From the NCBI GenBank assembly GCA_036674765.1, contig JARVKI010000019.1, forward strand, positions 310,001-374,000: 64,000 bases of DNA. The letters run 5' to 3'. The DNA comes from Seiridium cupressi (taxonomy: Eukaryota > Ascomycota > Sordariomycetes > Amphisphaeriales > Sporocadaceae). The position numbers and the translations under genes are program-made. The notes beneath the pieces are model-generated. The model saw only the letters and a list, made by a program, of their open reading frames with translations. It was not told the origin of the DNA and did no database searches. Every line of letters starts with the position of its first letter. Within the stretch, counting starts at the first letter, position 1. This document shows, piece by piece, positions 1 through 13,216 of this stretch.

Positions 1-1861
1 AAGAAGTTATACGAAGATGTAGTATGTCGCATTCGACCTAGATGAGGGCGACACTGGCTGTCATGGTTGTAATTTCCCCATATTCGAAGACCGGGAACTC
101 TGCAAACAAAAGTCATGTGTTTCCCGGTTGTGCTTTTAATGATTTCAAACGTTGGTGATTACGACTTTTACGTAAGTGATTGACCACTGCATACCCCTTG
201 GCGTGTATTCACTATAATGCTCGTACTTATAAGGGATTAACAGCCCTTCTGCCATATGACTTTTGTGAAGTAGGAATTAAGTCCTTCGTAAGCATTAAAA
301 TCGCAGTGAAACCTTGCTTTCGCAGCTCAGACCCATAATTATGCAATCCTATCCAATTAGATCAGTTCGTTAGGTACAATAAGGAGACTCGATTCGTTAT
401 TTGTTTTTATTTACGATAGAAAGGTATTTCTAAAGTAACGAAAAGGAATCTTAATAAGAATTTCACTATATTACACACAAAATCAATACTTGCACACCAC
501 ATGCCCAATAAGCACGTTAACAAGCCAACTACGCCGGCGTGGCAATAACAGTACCAAGCTAACAATTCATGCCCCGGAAGAGTGTACATATGCAAAACCT
601 CTGTGACTGGACGCCCACAGCTGCGCCTCGACACAGCATGCATTCGTCTGAATGTGTCCCAAGGCAATGACAGACTTGCATAAGGTATTCTTGGAAGTAT
701 ATAAAAAGCAACAAGGAGAAAAACACATTGGTCAAGCAAAGCCGCCTTCTGCGGCTCACCTAGCCACACCCTGGTGCAAGGCTGGGATGGACATGATGTG
801 TCACCAACAGCCTGTCTTTTCTGGTCAGACTGGTTACTTGCACATTTGGCATCGCGAGAAAACTAAATCGCCTCGCCTACACGGCTTAGGGATTTGCCAG
901 TCTGTCGATTAGAATGGTGTCCGGCTTGGCTCTACCAGACATGTATCCTGGCTTGTCCATGGGAATTTAGACACTCTGAAGCTCATTATTTCCGTAAGCA
1001 TCGATGCTGCGCGCTCGACATGCTTTGTCGAGCTCCCCGTTTGTCTGCTTTGAGGCAATAAATATTGTCTTTGCCCATTGCTAACTAGACTTCAACACTG
1101 TCACCAGGTTGCGTGAGTGGTAATTGCGATAATCATGCGTAGGATGGATCGCATGGTGAGTTATTTCCAGTCACAACGTCGTATGAAGAGAAACACTAGA
1201 TGGATCAGCACAATAGCGAATGCCAATGAATTTGGTCGAAATGTCTGCTATTTCATCTTTCGGTCTTTTCTCTAACTTAGTAAAACAGCTAGTCTAGCTT
1301 ATATTCAGGTTGCCCGAATGTGCTTTCGTCCCATATATACATACAACAGACATGATTCGAACAATGGCATCAGCAAGCGCCTTATACTCTTTTCATCTTC
1401 CCCACGCTCTGCCCCTTCCTGATGTCTTGATTACATCAGCAACTCGCCTTGTGTCATATCGAACCAACACCACGGGATCGTGATTCTATAGCCTAGCCGA
1501 TTGGCGGACCCAGGGCGCGCTGCACCTTGGTGCGCCCCGACAAAAGAACCATATACGGCCCATGTATGAACTCCGTACCATCCCTATGCGGGCTTCCTGT
1601 CATAGACGGAAGTATGTAGAAAGAATGCAACAAAGTACGCCGCCAGTACTCGGTACTGGAGAAATGATAGTGATGAATATGTACGTTCGGGATCAAGGTG
1701 TCGTGTGGCCAACGGAGTGAGGGATGGATTCCGTTTGGCAAGTGGTGTTGGAATCGGCGTTCTCTGCTCCGTTTCGTGGGATGAAAGTCGGCGTGAGTCT
1801 ATGTGTATTCCAATAACAAATGAAACATCTCTTTGTGGAGGAAAGAGCTTAGAGACACTCC
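1..1861. other. Left-edge stretch without a supportable gene
   Basis: I see no open frame with recognisable family features on either strand. The frames present are short, most lack an ATG start, and none shows motif content or introns that link it to a neighbour. The 3' part borders the stop codon of the DUF3405 gene on the minus strand and probably holds its 3' untranslated region. Confidence 0.5.
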
Positions 1862-4414
1862 CTAGCTATCCCACTCGGCCGGGTTTTCCCACTTGATAGG
1901 ATGCACCAGCATGCTCCGCAGACACAATCGTCCGGAGCTCTTCTCGTTAGCCTCTTCAACTCGGCCGCCTCTTATCGCGCCCTCGCCCGCTCGGCCGCCG
2001 TTGTCACCCCGCCCGTCGTACTGTGCGTACCCAAGCCATCGGCGCCACAAAAGACCGGCAAATTCGCTGTTGTAGTACCATGAAGTCCCCTTGTGGTTGT
2101 GTTCATTGGTGATGTCGAAGGGGCTGCCATGTCCACCAGAAGTGTGGTCGCGGCCACCGTTGAAGTTCTTCTCAATAGCCTCGACGGGCCAGGCACGATC
2201 GAAATAGACGGGATGGGGAGCATACACGGCCTTGAGACCGTGATGGAGGGCCATTGACGGGGGGAACATCTCGCTGAACATGCTGTGGTGAAGGCGCCAA
2301 GTCTCCTCATGCATTACCGTGAGCAGACGACGGGACAGACGAGAGGCCGTTACGATGGCGCAGCGGCGCGGCGGCTGTTGGTATCGCAGATCGTATCCAG
2401 TGGCATCGCTGGCAAACACCCAACCTGACTCGTTGGTGTCGAAAAGTGGGTTGAGGGTGATGAGGTCGGCGTCCTCACCCACACCGCACTGGGACATATC
2501 GCTGCCGGTAGAGCAGCTTGGGGGCATATAACCTTCCTCTCCGTTCTGGAGATTCGTCTTGCCAGCAAAGATGACGGGACCCAGGACTCCCCTCCGACCC
2601 GCGGACCGGGTCTCATGATCAACTATCTCGGTGAAGTTGTCCCACGATCCATGCAGTTCAGGAATATAATACTTGCTGGCACGCTCCCACATGCCAATGC
2701 GGCTCTGCTTAGCACCCCACTTGCCTAGTCTGTCAAAGAGCTCGTAATAGGATCCGACCCAGCGCATATCCATCTCCCAGTTCCAGAAGTGTGCGTACTC
2801 TGGGTGCATCATCGCAAAGTGCTGCAGAGGCAGGTGGGCACTGCGATATACGCCATGAATGTCGCCATTGCTGGGGTTTTCGAACGCCTCGCCAAAGTCG
2901 CCGGGGTAGTAGAGCTTCATCTGAGGTTCGGACCAAAGGGTGCAGAGGCCATGGAACTCCTTGGGAACGTTGGCATCAAGCACACGTTGGGCCGTCGCGG
3001 GGTCCGCCCAAATAGGCGTATTGGGATCGCGCACATGTAACAAGAAGTGCACATCGTACTCGCCACCGGACCGCAGATTAAGTTCAGTAATCATGGCGCG
3101 GAAGTTTAGCAGAGCGTGAGCTGTCCACTTGAAACCGACGTAAGTGCGAATTACAACAGCTGTGCGGTCGACCTTCTTGAGCGCCTTCTTGGCCTCTTCA
3201 TTGTCCAATGTCTCGTTGCCAGTGTTGAAACGATGCTCGTTGGATTTGAAACAACGCTCTTGAGCGTCGGCCCAGTCCATGCCTTCCCAGTCGATCTGGC
3301 CATTCTTCTCCCAAACCGCGCGGCTACCCTCATTCTCGGTATCTGTGCCCTCTCCGGTACCGCCTTGCTGAACAGAGTAGCCAAGACCGTACGCTCCGTA
3401 ACGGCCAAATCGGTCAAAGCAGACATCTTCACGGATTCCGAGCAGATCATAAGATCCAAGAGCTGGCTTAGCCTGGCCCTGGGGAACGCCTGCGTAAGCG
3501 TAGACATCCGGGGCGGGAATTGTCCTGTCGCCATCGAGGTAGCATTTGTTGACTTTGTGGTACTTGCTCTTGTACTCGCTGGAGTCGTAATCAGGCTGAG
3601 GGCTATATGGTGTTGGTGTCGGAAGCTTAGTATTGTGGACTGATGATACCACTTCGGTGGGGTCGGGAGCAGAGGTAGGCACTGGATACTCGGGCTTGTA
3701 CTCGGAGAATGAGACTAATGATCGCAGACCATTGTAGTATCCATCGAGACTTGGGAATTTAATTAGTAATTGACCTCGATGACAAATCACGGAGACTTAC
3801 TGCGCGTAGTCAAGCCAGTGAGGGCCCTTTTGCTTCTGCTTCTGCTTCTGCTTCTGCTTCTTCTTGGAGTCTTTGGCATCATTGGAGTCCTTGGAGTCTT
3901 TAGCATCCTTTGAATCTTTGGAGTCTTTGGACTGTTTCTCCGCCGAGCTGTCCTTTGAAGACTCTTCTGATGACTTTGCAGAGTCATCTTTGGACTCTTT
4001 CGATGAGTCTTTGGAGGAGTCCCCAGATGATTCTCCCTTGGCGTCCCCCTTAATTTGCTTCAAAGTTTCCTCCTCCTTATCCTTGCCAGACTGCTTCACA
4101 AGTGTAGCAACGGTCTCCTCTAGATTTGTTGGGGCCTTGCTTGCCGGGATGTCGCTCTTCCCCATTTGCACCAGATCCAAGACATTTCGGGAGCTACTCG
4201 TCAACCGAGGGTTAAACAAGGTAAATGAGAGTAGAGCAATCACCACGAGGGTCCATATTACTACTCTGCGGTATAAGCAGTGGCCAAGTAGAGCTCGAAC
4301 CCGGAGCTTTGGTTGAGGTTTTGTCGAGATGGGAAGGAATATTTCTTGTTTCCGCGTCATAATGTTGGGAAACGAGTCGGATTTCCGCAACATGTAATTT
4401 GATACCTTCTCCAT
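1862..4414 (-). CDS. DUF3405 family type II membrane protein (glycosyltransferase-like)
   Basis: Two exons: 4414-3801 and 3749-1862, joined across a 51-nt GTAAGT...AG intron with a TACTAAT-type branch sequence; 833 residues. The first in-frame ATG is at 4414, since the frame upstream of it has only a non-ATG codon. Visible parts are a short basic N-terminus, one hydrophobic segment at about residues 60-80 (WTLVVIALLSFTLF) and a long Ser/Lys/Asp-rich stalk ending in a Lys-Gln repeat just before the intron. The large conserved domain follows, containing YGLGYSVQQGG, VVIRTYVGFKWT, HFWNWEMDMRW and DATGYDLRYQQPPRRCAI. These blocks are typical of fungal DUF3405 proteins, which are usually annotated as unknown or glycosyltransferase-like and probably act in the Golgi lumen. 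The substrate is unknown. The family call is firm; the enzymatic role is inference. Confidence 0.88.
3829..3990 (-). repeat. Low-complexity coding repeat (Lys-Gln and KDS units)
   Basis: Inside exon 1 of the DUF3405 gene. On the plus strand, CTTCTG is repeated about six times (roughly 3831-3860), encoding alternating Lys and Gln on the minus strand. It is followed by imperfect copies of a nine-base GAGTCTTTG-like unit that encode KDS, KDA or NDA. This is a trinucleotide/hexanucleotide expansion in a linker, so its length probably varies between strains. Confidence 0.75.
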
Positions 4415-6426
4415 GGCTGGCGAAGGGTTGGCGAGAGGATTGTGTGACTGAGTGGATGGTGGCGGCGGCAGTTGAAGTCGAGTCCAGAAGGACTTGGTCG
4501 GCGAAATGTGCAATCCCTAGATGTCTAAATTGACGAAAAACATCTGTGTCTTGTTCGCTGTCGAGGAATTTGGTGATACTGGGGTTCAAGAGCGGGAGAT
4601 GAGGTCACCGTGTGTCAAAAGGACCACCCAGACACAAAGAACCAAAGTGAACGAGATGGGAGCTGGGGCGTATTGCTGAATTGCCGAAGTAACAAAGCCT
4701 CAACAAAGAGGTCTTGGTATTGTGTTGTGCTACAGAACCAGTAGTCAAGAAAGAAAGTCGAGCCGGCGAGTGAGGAGATATTACGGCAGTGGTGTTTGGT
4801 GGTATAGATGGTGGTGGTCGCCGAGATTTGGATGGACGACCGAATGGAGCCTACAGTGGAAAAGACGGGGAAAGAAAAGACAATCTCCCAAAATGGTGTA
4901 CAAGAAGTAAAAAGGTACCACGGATACCTGGGGGGTGGTGGGTGTAGGCGATGGTGGATTGGTCGAAGAAGGAGAGGTCAAGAGCTTGCAGGTTGAGGAA
5001 GGAGGAAGGTCAACTTCTCGGGTGGTGTATCGTCAAACGAGACCAAGCCGCCGAGAACCAATGCTGGCGAGGTTACTTGGTTACTTGTTGGCTGGAGGCA
5101 GCCAGACAAAACCGGAGACGGAGCGAGCGTGGGCGTGGATGTGGATTTGCATCTAAAGTTCCAAAACAGAGGAGCAGCATTCGGCTTTCTTCTATTATTA
5201 TGGTAGGGGACCCGGCCGCCTACTGAGCAAGCGAGCGAGACTTGACAGCCAAGGTACGGCAGGGGAATTACTATGGAGAAGGCTGCTGCTAGACGATGGA
5301 CCCTTTTTTCCTGGAACTCTGGCTGTTTGCCAAATCTAGCAGCTCCCCGGTCGTTATCAATGCGTTGCACCTTATTGAGTTTCTCGGTCTTCAGTGCAGG
5401 CGCCCAGGGTCCAGGCTGCTGAACGCTAAATGGCCCGAGGTGCGCAAAGCGACTAGGCCCAGGAGAGCATTACATACCTACATTGTATGCTTGCCCAGCT
5501 CGTCTATCTGATGTGGTGGTGGTGCACGCGGGATGGGGGTCCCTGGCGTGCCACCATGCCAGGACGTCGTCACCTACTCGGTTGGGGGGGCTAGATCCGG
5601 GCGAACGACACCACTCGGTGCGAGGTGGCCACGCATCGAATGCCCACAACTGCCAAACCCAAGACAATCAGTCGTCCATCATTGCGTAGGCAGTCGTGAT
5701 CTCAAGGTCTGCCTTGCAATGCTCTTGCGAACACTCGCGTGGGCACCTCTGCAGTGTGCGTGCGAGAGACGGGCAAGAGAGACTGTCGCGCGGTACCACA
5801 TCCGGGGTAGCAGATCACTAGCATCTGCGACCCGCCACCGTTGCAGACTTGCATCTCAAGTCTCATCCAACAACGGCTCGTGCAGTTGAGCCTCCACCGC
5901 GCCAAGACACGATCCGCAAGGCACCATGGCGAGCCCAATCGGCATTGGAATGCTTTGACAGGGCTACCAGCGTTCTACGGGCCAATTCGCGTCTACTGTA
6001 CCGCCCCGTCATGGGGGGCTAGAGGATCGACGCCGCTGATTAGAGCGCTCTTCTCCCACCATCACACCGGCGTCCGGGGTGTTTTGCCCAGCACTTGGAC
6101 AACATCCCACTGAGAAAAAGCGGGCCGCCAAAATCTGAAACACGAACGCCAAAATGCTTCTTCCCTGCAAGGAAACGGGCGACTCGCGCTCATCACCACT
6201 GTTGAAACACGCAGACTTTGCCCACATGTACATACTGACCGGCATTTGCGCTGGGAGCTGACGAGAGAGGCAGGAGAACAAGGTCGGGCTTCCCCAGATG
6301 CCATCGAGCTTAATCGGAGGTGGGAACGACTATGGAACATGAGCCAGCCTTTCGAATAACCTTAAACCTTCTCTAGTCTGTCCAGCGGCTCGTGTCTAAT
6401 GTACAGATGAGGAATTGAGGGGGCCC

Positions 6427-6450
6427 GGTCGGTCGGTCGGTCGGTCGGTC
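6427..6450. repeat. GGTC tetranucleotide microsatellite, six units
   Basis: Six perfect tandem copies of GGTC, preceded by a G/C-rich run. It lies in the gene-free interval and has no evident coding role. Confidence 0.9.
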
Positions 6451-7329
6451 AAAAGTCAATCATTCGTCGGGGCCATCGTCGTAATCATGTCACCCCATAA
6501 TCACTCCGTTCATTTTCGACCCATGCAAGCTTTAGAAGCATCCTGGGAAATCACGACGCGCTTCGTCAGCCGCGTTCGCTAGCCTAGCCAAGCAATAACT
6601 AGCACCTCATCTCTGGCAGTACCCGCCAGCACCCATGGTACCCATCCTCACGGGCTATAGCTAGCCAAGTCACAAACAACAAGCCTTCGTAGATTAGGGA
6701 ATACATTGATATCTGGTCGTATTTGAATCTTGGAGTAGACGCTATCATTCCATTCTCCACGGCTGATCTATATTGCCTTGCAGCGCCAAGGCGATGACTA
6801 CGACTAGCAGCCCATACTATCGGCATTGAAGCCATCGTCATGAATCACCACCAACCCCCCGGCGCTGTCGTGCAGTTCGCCTTTTGTCCGCATCAATCCC
6901 GAGACATCTGCCCTATTGAAATATCCCGACCGGAACACCAGATTGACGCCTTTATTTCGATGCTGTTGTAACCCCTGCAAGGTTTTCTGTGTTCATGTTC
7001 CCATGCTGGTACTGTGACATCAAATACATGTCAGGCCTATCGCCGGCCACCAAGCCCTGCGGTCGGCCCACGATGGCTATACCGTATACCATGGCTCTCT
7101 TGGTGACAGCCCAAAGGACTCCCTGTTAGGAAGGAGATGGGTGTCGTATTGGACAACTAGCACCTACTAAGCCAGTGAAATTCAACGCTTGAAGCTGCAT
7201 GTCGCGGCACCTGCACACGCAGCTTCTTGATTTGGTTTCCCAGCGCTGCATCTCGCATTAGCTACATCTTAGATCTGGCTAGACACTAGCCTCCCGCACC
7301 GCAAACAGTAGTTTACTATAGCATACACC

Positions 7330-7564
7330 AGGAGGTGGTCACGGAAAAACTGCACACTTCCCCACGGCCACACCCCAAAGGGCAGTAAATGGCTGCCAAC
7401 TGATCTTCAATTGAACCACAGCACCAGATAGATCTAAATATCGAGTTATATTAAAATACGGGCAGTTAAATTAGAGTTCAGTAGTTGACTTTTCTGCTAA
7501 TATTTGGATCTACGGGATCTGGGTGTGGTGTGGAGAAGTGTGCAGTTTTCCGTGACCACCTCCT
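7330..7564. repeat. Inverted repeat, about 45-bp arms, 145-bp spacer (MITE-like)
   Basis: The left arm (7330-7375) begins AGGAGGTGGTCACGG. The right arm (7521-7564) reads the same in reverse complement through AGGAGGTGGTCACGG, a run of A, then CTGCACACTTC and a CCACACCC block, with one or two mismatches and small length differences. The spacer (7376-7520) is A/T-richer and has no frame worth calling. The arms do not pair beyond the outer AGGAGG. The size of about 235 bp and the terminal inverted repeats suggest a miniature inverted-repeat element or a hairpin-forming remnant. I did not find a convincing target-site duplication. Confidence 0.75.
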
Positions 7565-9598
7565 TGACACGAGCCCTTCCGCCTTTGTGAGCGAACCGAC
7601 CTTTCGACGGGTTCGGAATGCTTGCCGGTGTATACTTCAGCTATCTCCCACATCCAACGCCCACCTTATTTACTCGGGAGCGGCTCTGCAGGCCACGCTT
7701 TTCTGGCCCGCAACCACTATATCGTCATTATTGCTGTTACATTCGCACTACATTATACGGACGATAGCCCGGCGCTGTCACTGCTGGTGCTTGTCCAAGG
7801 ACCGAGGGGAATGTCAGGGTAGCTTCGGCCTACGTCTCCGACGATCTCAACTCGTTCCAGAAGGCCACGATTCCCTGCTGTAGGACCGACTCGACTGGCT
7901 CGCCCAGCTGAGATTGGCAGTGTGACTGTCACATCAAGGCTAGGGCCAGGAATATGACTTGAGAATCTAAGTCAGTTCGCGCATTCGGTTCGTTCCCACG
8001 TTCAGCAGCAGGCAACATGGTACAGGCCATTGTTGTAGGCAGTGCTGTTGGCAGAACGAATGTGTGACATTCTGCGTAACAGCCCCGTTCCTCTTCTCAC
8101 ATCTTCCTTTTGGAGAAGCCCCCACTCTAGCACTTGATTCATCAAGCCCACCCAGGAATATGATCCAGGCCTTCATTTATAATCAACTACTATGTGCTGA
8201 GGTAGGGCTAGCAAATGACGTATATAACGTCTACTTGCCGGTGAGGCGGGTAGTATTAGACGAATAACTAAAACAGACGCCTGATGCCTATCAGCCGAAG
8301 CAAATGAGGCTGTGTGCATGTTGAAATGTAGATCCCGTCTGATCATGGGTTACAGTGATGCGGCTCGCCATGGTGAGACACTGCGCGTAGCGGGCGGCCA
8401 AGCGCTACCTGCACGTGTTGCCGAACGCCTGTAGTTTCAACCAAGAAAAAATTGGGCCGATGGTTTCGCAAGCCGATATGTCAAATATGCCAGTAATTCC
8501 CAAGACCTATGCGACGTGCTGCGTTGCGCGTTGTCTTACGGGCTATTGCTTGTTTGCGCTGTCCAAGATCGGCAGTTGTGGTAGCAATCCGAGAGGCCCT
8601 TCATTGCAAAGCCGTGCATCTCATAATTACACGATGAATGACGTTAACCTGGGAAGTAGCTAGAGATGATTTCTGGCTCGGAATATATGTCTGCGGGTCA
8701 TTGGTTTGTCCTGAATGTCAAACACCTTTGTTACACCGCAGTATACAAAAGAAGCAAGTTCAGATGAATGCGATCGGAATCGTATCTCCCACCACCATTG
8801 AACCCCCCACATTTCCATGCCTAGCACTAGGCTCTGCTAAGTATGAATTTGAACTTGTCCGCGACTGCCGTTGTCATGCTGCAAGCAATTCGCCTACTTT
8901 TTCATTGGGTACAAAAAACACTAATTAGTTACTATGAATATAACTCGAACAAGGCCACGTCAGGCGCCGGCTTCGGGACGTGTATGCCCTATCTATTCTC
9001 AACCTAGCCCATCTGAAATCTATATGCAGTCACGAATGCCGAGTTGACATGTCTCAACGATACAACAGGTAGCAGAATGGGAAATGTGTCGCCAATGAGG
9101 ACTAGTTCACCATATTGATTATAAGCGATGCAAACGTGTCATCCTCCACGGATGACCCTTGTGCATTGAGGATCTGTCTGGAACATGTTCCGACCACCCA
9201 TGATCCATACCAAATGCAAATGCTTCATACGTGATCAGACTAATGTAGCGAGCCCTTCGGATCTAGCCGGAGGATCTGCAAGATGCTTGCTTAAACTTTG
9301 TAAGCACGCTTCTGGTTGTGATTACCGTTTTGAAGCTTGTAAGCAAACATGCAAGAATTACACTCGTGGCTTGCGTATTCATCGCTCTTTTCGCGCGGCT
9401 GTTTCGATGCATCTCTGATGTGCGCCATAGCATCTAAGCTTTCGATAATGAGGCATACGCATATAGACTGGCGAAATCTATTATTATCTTCTCGATTCCG
9501 CTTGTTTCCCTTTTTCTCACTGTCTACTCCGTTTCGAAAGCCCCTTCATCTGAAGATCTAAACTCTATGACAGTGTTTTGATTCCATCCCATCTTTGA

Positions 9599-11560
9599 TC
9601 AAACCTGATCCTTCTCCTGCCGCGTTTCGGGCATCGACATCTGCTCGTCTAATTGCTGCCTCGCAGCATCCCTTTCCCTCAGCCTTGCAGACTTTTTCTT
9701 GGCATCGATGGCATCCCTCCACTTCCTACCCCATATAATTGTAGACAAGACACATAAGCACCCGATGACCATGAAGAGACTGCTGATCGTGCTGAACCAG
9801 CCCACACCCATGGCATTTATAGCCGGCAAGACGGCGCCAGTTGACGCACAGGCGAAGAGGTACCGCAGGACATAGTTGCCGGCAACGACCTCGCCCGAGC
9901 GCCCGGGCATCACGTCTAAACAGTAGGTGTTCAGACTCGGGAAACAGAACAGCTGAGCGAAACCTTGAAGGAATAAGATGATGACTGCGAGTGGGATCCC
10001 GCCCTTATCGTATCGGATCGTCCATCCGTAGACGAGCATACAACAGGCGATGAAAGCCATGAACGGTAAGGATGAGTAGAGCCGGTCCTCAGGAATACGG
10101 ACGCCGCGTTTCTTGATATATTTCTTGACCACCAAATCTGCGTAGCGGCCCCCGAAAAACGTGCCCATTAAGTATCCCACGCCGGGGGCAAGATAAAAGA
10201 GACCACCCTGCAACGGAGTGGTGAGATTGAACCGTGGATTTAGCACATATCGAATGGCGGCGAGGATGCTGTACATGTTCCAAAGCAGAGCGGAACTGGC
10301 CAGACCGGCCAGCAACAGGTTTGGGTACTCGTAAAGTCTTATCACACGCCATGGGTTGATCATCGAGCAGAGAATTTTAGCCTTTTCGCTGCCAGAGTAA
10401 CCAACGAGGTCATCGATTCGTTTATGATATATTGTTTCCGGTAGGAGAAAGAAGCTACCAACCGCGGCCACGGCGGCCAGCCCGGTCTGAAGCCAGAAAA
10501 TCACGCGCCTGGGATCCGTATTAGCTTGAGCACTTTTGCTTCAATCATGATATTTCCGGCCGATGCGTTCATCATACAAGAGCCGACAAAGCCATGTGGA
10601 AAGCCTTACCAACTCGTGTAAGTGACAATAATGCCACCGAGGAAAGGTCCAAAAGCAGGGCCGATTAGTGTTCCAGACAAGAACCATCCAAGAGCCGTAG
10701 CGCGCTCTGTTGGCCGGTACATATCACTATGGTTAATGTCAGCATAATTCTAATCTCTGGACGACCTTCCCCAACAAGCAGGGACACCTACCCTATGACA
10801 GCCGAGCCGACGAGGATGAATGATGTCCCCTCAAAGGCGCTCAGAATCCGGAAAACGAAGAAGGCTGCTAGATTGGGCGCGAGAGCCGTACCGATAGAGC
10901 AGGCAAGGAAGGCAACTGCCGTGACAACAGTCACCTTGGGAGCAAATTAGTCTGAGTTTCCAATACTCTTGCTGATGAGAGTATACATACCCATCGTCTA
11001 CCATATACTTGACTCAATGGCCCCCACATCATGGGACTTAAACCCATTGCCAACATGTACAGCGCATTGGATAGGTTGATGATAGTCCCGGTGGTGCCAT
11101 ATTCCTCTGCAACCTCGGGACTCGCAGCTAAAACTGAGGTGCTCGAGATAGGGGCTAGAAAGGAACAGAAAGACAGCAGGAGTACACTACAACAGCTTTG
11201 GGTTAGTGATTGGCGAATGATTGGGAGTCAAAGCTCATAATGGCTCACTCAGGAAGTGGTAGCCCCTGGAACAGGCTCCAAAGAGAATGGAAAAAATTTG
11301 GAAATTGCCTACATGATCCTCTTCCGGTGATTTGGGAGCCGGTCGTAGACCTCGTCCGGAATCTCTATCACGGAACTTTGCGGTTCGACAGGGGCATCTG
11401 GGCCCATGGAGTGATGTGTTGAGAATCTATCCAACTCGTTCACATCGGCGGTGTTGTGAATGGAGGAAATCGTTTCATCGTGGGATGATGTATCCTCCAA
11501 GATAGTCTGAGAGTGGATGCTCCCAGCATGTTGGCTTCCCTTATCTTTGGTTGCGGACAT
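9599..11560 (-). CDS. MFS transporter, DHA1 (12-TM drug/anion antiporter type)
   Basis: Five exons: 11560-11313, 11186-10991, 10934-10792, 10726-10610 and 10508-9599; 537 residues. All four introns are GT-AG and keep frame. A hydrophilic N-terminus of about 85 residues is followed by LSQVYGRRW (an MFS motif-A variant in the TM2-TM3 loop), GDMYRPTERATALGW, a conserved GTLIGPAFGPFLGG stretch (the antiporter-signature region in TM5) and LPET at the end of TM6. A long central loop precedes six more membrane segments. This order is typical of fungal DHA1 exporters (Qdr/Dtr/Aqr relatives), which move drugs, polyamines or organic acids across the plasma membrane by proton antiport. The substrate cannot be read from sequence. 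No biosynthetic gene lies beside it, so a general efflux role is more likely than a cluster role. Confidence 0.9.
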
Positions 11561-13216
11561 CTGGCTCTAGATAAGGTATATATTCAATTGAGTATGTAGA
11601 GTTCATGACAGTGATATCCTCTGTGCGAAGTGATAATTGGCCTGAGATAATGACCTCCGAGGACAAGATGATGGAGGATTTAAGATACTCATAGAAGACA
11701 AAAGATCACCGTGAACACTCGAGGTGCGTTTTGATGGAACGTGAGGTTCCCAACAAAATTAAATAATAGACTATTAGATTGCAGTGACTCAGGAAAGAGA
11801 AAGAAAAGGTCACGACAACGGAGAACAGGGTTGTTCATGTCCAATCTCTACCAGCTGAGCGTCTCGGCTGTCCCCCGTTACTCCACACGAAAGAAGGCTT
11901 GGCCGAGCATCGGTGGCTAGTGTGAGGCCGACTTTGCCTGGATAAGAAAAGATCTTTGACAGAATTATCGTTCCGCGAGCGGCAGGGACGGCAATCGGCC
12001 GAGTGCCTTTAGGGTCCAGTTTAAGTATAAAAGTGTTCCACATTACCTAAGACCATAGCTCGCTCCTTCTACACTTGCTCTGTATTTGGAGCAGCTGAAC
12101 ATCTGCGTAGCAACATGAATTTTGGATACGGTGATAAAAAAAATTGAGAAAAGTCATGACGATATCGAAGCGGGCAAAGACCGTCCGCGAACGTTTATTC
12201 CCGGCCAATTCCCGTGGCTGTGGCTCTCCATGCGGCCAAGAGCCGACTTTCACGATAGCACGAGTCCGGATTCGGATGGTTGCCAGTCTACACGCCTACC
12301 TACATGTTGCGTATCCGTGCGGAAAAGCTGCAGACTAATGCATAGAAGTGCTTTTCCGGCCTTGTAGAGATTAGAGTCTCTCACCACACTGAGAGAAATA
12401 GGACATTTTTCTTTGAATGGAGGGCCGTTATAGTAATAAAGCCTACCTATATGTATGCGCATCGAAAATCTAAGTGAAATAAATTGAACCATTATAGTAT
12501 GTCATCGCCTGAAGAAAAATAACAGTTACGCTGGTGAGGGAGGATTGATCACAATGGAAATTTGTCTTTTCAACTAGTTTCTAGGTGGGACATGCTATTT
12601 TTTAAAGGAATAACTTTTGATATGATTACTTGGGATAGGTAAGTGACAGCGACTGAGTTGGAAACGAATGTCTGCTCAGGGATGGTTACCAATATGACGT
12701 TTCAGTCATCTCGAGGTAAATATTCCACGCCAGTTGAATGCTTGTCGAGCCCAGGGAACGAGGAACAACGCGTTTCCTAGGCTTGACCCCCTGGGCGTGG
12801 CCTCTTTCGGACAATGTTCTCCAAGCAAGCCATCGTCTCTCATATGGTTGCCCATCAAAGCAACCGTAGTTGCCTGCGTAGTCGCAAATAACAGTCTCGA
12901 TAAGTTGCAGCCCGCCACCATAAAACCCTCCGTTGAGAGTGTGGTGGATACAATTGTTCTGTGACCGTCCAATTGCCAAGCTCCAGGGCTCTAATAGGTA
13001 GCTGACCTTACTGTGGCTGCTGTGGCAGATGTCCTGGCCCGTGCACCTTGCCAGGCGTGCCAATTTTGACAGCTGGTGGCTCAGCTCTCCCACACAGCGA
13101 AACCCGAAATCCCACATTCTAGCGGGACTTGAACGGAACTTCGAAAAATCTCATCATCACCCAACGACTCGACCACCAACAACCTACGAAGCAGCCACCT
13201 GGTAAAAGCTGTCAAG
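11561..13216. other. Divergent intergenic region between DHA1 transporter and eL42 genes
   Basis: It holds the promoters of two divergently transcribed genes. A 143-codon ATG-initiated frame on the minus strand (13117-12686) ends up only about 100 bp from the eL42 start codon. It shows no recognisable domain and I do not call it. Confidence 0.5.

Larger units (their letters stand above)
4415..9598. other. Long gene-free interval (about 5.2 kb)
   Basis: It lies between the 5' end of the DUF3405 gene and the 3' end of the DHA1 transporter gene, both on the minus strand. Reading both strands I find only short frames without family motifs. The right end holds the transporter 3' region and the left end the promoter and leader of the DUF3405 gene. 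Two structures stand out: six tandem GGTC units at 6427-6450 and an inverted repeat at 7330-7564. A non-coding RNA or a rapidly evolving gene cannot be excluded. Confidence 0.5.

Noticed and set aside
7485..7883. 132-codon plus-strand frame
   Set aside because: It lacks an ATG start and overlaps the right arm of the inverted repeat.
9185..9418. Cys-rich 77-codon plus-strand frame (possible small secreted protein)
   Set aside because: The N-terminus is not a signal peptide and the Cys spacing follows no known pattern; probably chance.
12686..13117. 143-codon ATG-initiated minus-strand frame upstream of eL42
   Set aside because: It has no recognisable domain, signal peptide or intron-linked extension, and lies almost entirely in the eL42 promoter region; left uncalled pending transcript data.
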